33,130 nt of DNA from assembly GCA_023228245.1 (NCBI GenBank), contig JALOBN010000032.1, positions 1 through 33,130 on the forward strand, given 5' to 3'. A program made the position numbers and the translations under genes. The stretch is from Candidatus Pacearchaeota archaeon. Lineage in GTDB: Archaea > Nanoarchaeota > Nanoarchaeia > Pacearchaeales > GW2011-AR1. Positions 31,116 through 33,130 of this stretch are shown piece by piece (position 1 is the stretch's first letter; each line of letters begins with the position of its first letter). Under the pieces are notes generated by a model. It worked only from the letters and a program-made list of their open reading frames with translations, made no database searches and was not told where the DNA came from.

Positions 31116-31634
31116 TTAGTTCAGAGCACATCGAATCTCAGCAAAGCACTCCTCAGTGCGTCCCATCGACCAGCCCAAAGCCTTGAAATGTTGCCACAGT
31201 CCCCGGCGAAGTTTGTCTTGTCGCTTACACCGCAGCACCTCTGCTAACTCCCCAGGCGATTCCACCACTGCCATCACGATGGTCCTGGCGTCGTCGCTCA
31301 GTCCTGCTAGTATATTCTGCAATCGATGGGTGTGAGTATCTGGGACACCACAAGTCAATTCATCATTGACCTGATACCGCTGTTTGGACAACTGCTCAGC
31401 TGTCAAGAAGTCCAGCAGGGCATGCCGTAGGTTGTTGTAGAAATGGCTACTGAATTGACAGCCCCTGGTTGGGTCGAACCCTTTGTAGGTCTGCATGAAT
31501 GCCAAGTGGCCCACGCCAACCAACTCATCAAAGTCCAATCCAAACCGCTTGGCGAACTTCCAGCACATCTGATACAGCATCTTCTCTACGTCACAGAAGG
31601 TCGTTGTGCACGCCTCGTCCATCTGGCTAGTCAT
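31116..31634 (-). CDS. Sigma-factor-like protein (region 2 similarity)
   Basis: ATG 31634 with AAAGGA 8 nt upstream gives 172 residues. Positions 18-77 read like sigma70 region 2: a helix (MLYQMCWKFAKRFGLDFDEL), GHLAFMQTYKGFDPTRGCQF and SSHFYNNLRHALLDFL, matching the usual YDPSRGAKFSTY core. The C-terminal half is helical and basic and may be a diverged region 4. It could direct host RNA polymerase to phage promoters. The frame is open upstream to 31832 without a clear start, next to an ATPase-like fragment. Confidence 0.6.
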   Translation of the reverse strand: MTSQMDEACTTTFCDVEKMLYQMCWKFAKRFGLDFDELVGVGHLAFMQTYKGFDPTRGCQFSSHFYNNLRHALLDFLTAEQLSKQRYQVNDELTCGVPDTHTHRLQNILAGLSDDARTIVMAVVESPGELAEVLRCKRQDKLRRGLWQHFKALGWSMGRTEECFAEIRCALN

Positions 31635-31788
31635 TTCTGGGTCCTTTGAAATGTATTGAATTGGGTCAAATATACGGGATTCGGTATAGTCTAATGGGTC
31701 CGTCGGGAAAAGTAAATAGCAGTTCCCAGGGGTAGTGGTACAATTTGGCCGAAAATACGTGGTGTATAGTGAAAAGTTGCGAATGCCC

Positions 31789-31974
31789 TCAATATCCCCG
31801 GCAAGGCCCCGAGAAAGTACATCGCACATCATCTCGGCACATCACCACTGGGGTGCTATCCCCATTCAACTTCTTGGTGATAATCCTCATGGCCGCCATT
31901 GGGTCTGCTGTGGTCAGACTGACCAATGGAACAGACACACGCCTGGCATGCTTGAGTCTTTCCATCATATTCAT
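31789..31974 (-). pseudogene. ATPase-like N-terminal fragment, possibly frameshifted
   Basis: ATG 31974 with AGGA 8 nt upstream gives 61 residues. The beginning (RLKHARRVSVPLVSLTTADP) resembles, from memory, N-termini of some phage-associated AAA ATPases in which a WDxxRG segment follows. Here a 13-base partial duplication (GATGTGC at 31837-31843 and 31824-31830) shifts the frame; skipping it would join VVMC to DVLSRGLAGD in the other frame. The remaining 154 bases to the sigma-like gene (31635-31788) show no other gene. It may also be an intact small protein. Confidence 0.4.
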
Positions 31975-32000
31975 GTTCGTTATCCTGTGTTTGTCTTCCA

Positions 32001-32270
32001 CTACAACGTAACGATTTCAGCACTACGTCCCCAACGTCCACCAGTGGAAGCCCGATACACTCGGGTGCCAAGTGGATACTCGGCTCGCAGCATTTTCATG
32101 TCTGCCCGCCATGGATCAACCACGTCCACTCGCTTCCCCAGCTTTCTTGCCAGGGTATTCCAATACAGGGCTTGCTTCGCGGTCATGTGTTGCGGATTTC
32201 GGATCAATGCTACATTGCACACCACTGACAGCAACTCAGACACTCCAGATTGAATTTCTTGTGTGACCAT
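32001..32270 (-). CDS. Unknown protein, 89 aa
   Basis: ATG 32270 with GGAG 8 nt upstream. The protein is basic in the second half (WNTLARKLGKRVDVVDPWRA, then TRVYRASTGGRWGRSAE), which suggests nucleic-acid contact. It stops 26 nt before the next gene. Not recognised. Confidence 0.65.
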   Translation of the reverse strand: MVTQEIQSGVSELLSVVCNVALIRNPQHMTAKQALYWNTLARKLGKRVDVVDPWRADMKMLRAEYPLGTRVYRASTGGRWGRSAEIVTL

Positions 32271-32294
32271 TTCAGTTCTCCTGTATGAGGTAAA

Positions 32295-32630
32295 TTACTT
32301 GTCAACCAAATCAAACTCGTACTTGGCTATGTCTTTCGACACACCACATCCAGCAATCCATTCTTTGGTGGCCATGTGACCACCAAACATTTCCTTGCCT
32401 GTGAAGGTTGCCTTCCGTTTCACCAGCTGCAGCAGAGGCCAATCGGGGTCTACTTCGATGTCCTCATCGAGAATTTCCATCCCGTAGAGGGTGAAATAAA
32501 TCAACTTGGCAAAACACTTCTGAGCATTCTCACGTAACTCATCCTGATCAAACCTCAGCTTGGCCAGGAATATCTTCTCAAGATGACCCAGTCTTCCAAC
32601 CAGAGTTTTGACTTTGCAGTATATGACCAT
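32295..32630 (-). CDS. Unknown protein, 111 aa
   Basis: ATG 32630 with GGTGA close upstream gives a helical, mixed-charge protein (HLEKIFLAKLRFDQDELREN) with a C-terminal FGGHMATKEWIAGCG segment. No signal or membrane segment. It is preceded by a 115-base structured gap. Not recognised. Confidence 0.65.
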   Translation of the reverse strand: MVIYCKVKTLVGRLGHLEKIFLAKLRFDQDELRENAQKCFAKLIYFTLYGMEILDEDIEVDPDWPLLQLVKRKATFTGKEMFGGHMATKEWIAGCGVSKDIAKYEFDLVDK

Positions 32631-32644
32631 CGTATCACCAGAAT

Positions 32645-32690
32645 GGGGTCCGTTAGACTGGACCCCTGAAGGTCGGGCACAATCACGCCC
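32645..32690. other. Hairpins in the gap before the 111-aa gene
   Basis: The 115-base gap 32631-32745 has a perfect 7-bp hairpin with 8-base loop (32645-32651 with 32660-32666) and a 4-bp GGGC/GCCC hairpin (32675-32690). Neither is followed by a U-run on the minus strand, so termination is not evident; they may protect or process the RNA. The gap has no gene or tRNA that I can see. Confidence 0.4.
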
Positions 32691-32745
32691 AGTGTTTACC
32701 TTGCCTTACCCTAGTGGGCTCGTCGGGGGCTACTTTGCTTCTGGG

Positions 32746-32952
32746 CTAGTCCACGTCAAAAGCAATTTCCTCAGCAGTTTCTTCAGTTTCTTCTTCAACC
32801 ACGCCACATTTTTCGCAGACGATTATCCCGGATAAGTCGCCATTCGCACGCATTCGGGGGTAGTACATCACGCGGTCACCGGTGGTTATTTTCGATCCAC
32901 AACTACATACCGAGTCACACGCTGCCGCTGTCCAAGAAGGATCGTATCTCAT
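32746..32952 (-). CDS. Small zinc-ribbon-like protein, 68 aa
   Basis: First gene after the right-end promoter. ATG 32952 has AAAGGG 9 nt upstream. Cysteines in CDSVCSCGSK and CEKCG (five in all) suggest a zinc ribbon, followed by a very acidic tail (VVEEETEETAEEIAFDVD). As a leader gene behind a likely regulated promoter it could be an early regulator, but sequence alone does not prove DNA binding. Confidence 0.7.
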   Translation of the reverse strand: MRYDPSWTAAACDSVCSCGSKITTGDRVMYYPRMRANGDLSGIIVCEKCGVVEEETEETAEEIAFDVD

Positions 32953-33024
32953 TGTCGTTTTCCCTTTGCCTCCGACTCACTCAGTCGGCGAGTTGCGGGT
33001 TCGTTTGTTTCCCCGCTCAACACC
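32953..33024 (-). promoter_or_regulatory. Structured 5' leader of the right-end operon
   Basis: The transcript between the promoter and ATG 32952 can form two hairpins: GCGGG/CCCGC, one arm inside the 127-bp repeat and the other outside it, and a perfect CCGACT/AGTCGG stem with loop GAGTG right before GGAGG. Several GGA motifs lie here, two of them close to the start, so the encoded CsrA could bind. That regulation is inference. Confidence 0.4.
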
Positions 33025-33130
33025 CTTATTATACGGGTTCCCGTATAATAAGTCAATACAAAATCCGGTGAGTTCACTGATTTTCTTGCAAAATACCTTG
33101 GAAGGGGGGATTTTAGCCCTGGAATCCCCA
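33004..33130. repeat. 127-bp direct repeat, right copy (identical to 827-953)
   Basis: Exact copy of 827-953 that ends with the window. Here it lies in a natural position, carrying a promoter that faces the operon starting at 32952. Whether the genome continues into bases 954 and onward (circle) or into other sequence is not decided by this window. Confidence 0.95.
33025..33056 (-). promoter_or_regulatory. Right-end sigma70-type promoter with 13-bp palindromic operator
   Basis: TTGACT (33056-33051), 17-base spacer and TATAAT (33033-33028) read leftward. The perfect 13-bp inverted repeat (33025-33037 with 33040-33052) overlaps both spacer and -10, so a dimeric repressor bound here would block polymerase. 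It is the most likely start of the long leftward operon beginning with the zinc-ribbon gene. No repressor gene is evident in the window. Confidence 0.8.

Noticed and set aside
130..32835. Open frames on the plus strand, some over 200 residues (for example 669-1322, 11993-12769, 25599-26312)
   Set aside because: They lie opposite recognised minus-strand genes, have unnatural composition (runs of Ser, His, Pro) and no convincing ribosome sites; no plus-strand gene is supported.

Overview
This 33,130-base window reads as the replication, recombination and nucleic-acid-modification half of a virulent, tailed-phage-like genome. Every credible gene lies on the minus strand, so the map is transcribed from the right end to the left. 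Genes are tightly packed, usually with ATGA or TAATG overlaps, as expected for long translationally coupled operons. I see no terminase, portal, capsid, tail, lysis or integrase gene. The host is unknown. The phage CsrA sequence and a stand-alone alpha-CTD-like domain remind me of Planctomycetes, but this is a weak inference from memory.

Right end to left. 33130-31100: a near-consensus sigma70-type promoter overlapped by a 13-bp inverted repeat, then a zinc-ribbon protein, small unknowns, a broken-looking ATPase-like fragment and a sigma-region-2-like protein. 31100-27000: a SNF2-type helicase, an anchored DnaJ-type zinc-finger protein, a DnaG-type primase, a GIY-YIG nuclease and small genes. 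27000-24400: a second strong promoter, a pseudoknot-capable leader RNA followed by a large hairpin, then a winged-helix replication initiator and a DnaB-like helicase. The initiator gene carries a lambda-like origin candidate: three GTAC palindromes on helical phase beside an A+T-rich stretch.

24400-16100: a cassette of a SAP-like protein, two radical-SAM enzymes, a PLP fold-type-II enzyme, a clamp-like unknown, a GNAT/DUF2156-like acyltransferase, an SF2 helicase and an SPPF-type DNA methyltransferase. I think this is the best candidate for an undescribed system, perhaps DNA base hypermodification. 16100-6700: CsrA, sliding clamp, a UDG-3'-5' exonuclease fusion, a separate family-A polymerase, clamp loader, UvsY-like protein, gp32-like SSB, a tRNA-like element, RecA-like recombinase, 5'-3' exonuclease and an ultra-acidic protein. 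6700-1900: RuvC-like resolvase, a split Rad50 surrounding an Mre11-like nuclease, and an alpha-CTD-like protein. 1900-1: small unknown proteins, the last running off the window.

Three structural points stand out. DNA polymerase and Rad50 are each split into separate genes, and two homologous stem-loop elements (3331-3411 and 13428-13522, opposite orientations) lie at those splits. The last 127 bases repeat 827-953 exactly, which looks like a k=127 assembly-graph overlap; the true molecule may be a circle of about 32.2 kb or the promoter cassette may be duplicated. Finally, the element carries several potential transcription and translation regulators of its own (sigma-like, alpha-CTD-like, CsrA). 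No database search was possible; family names rest on motifs read by eye.
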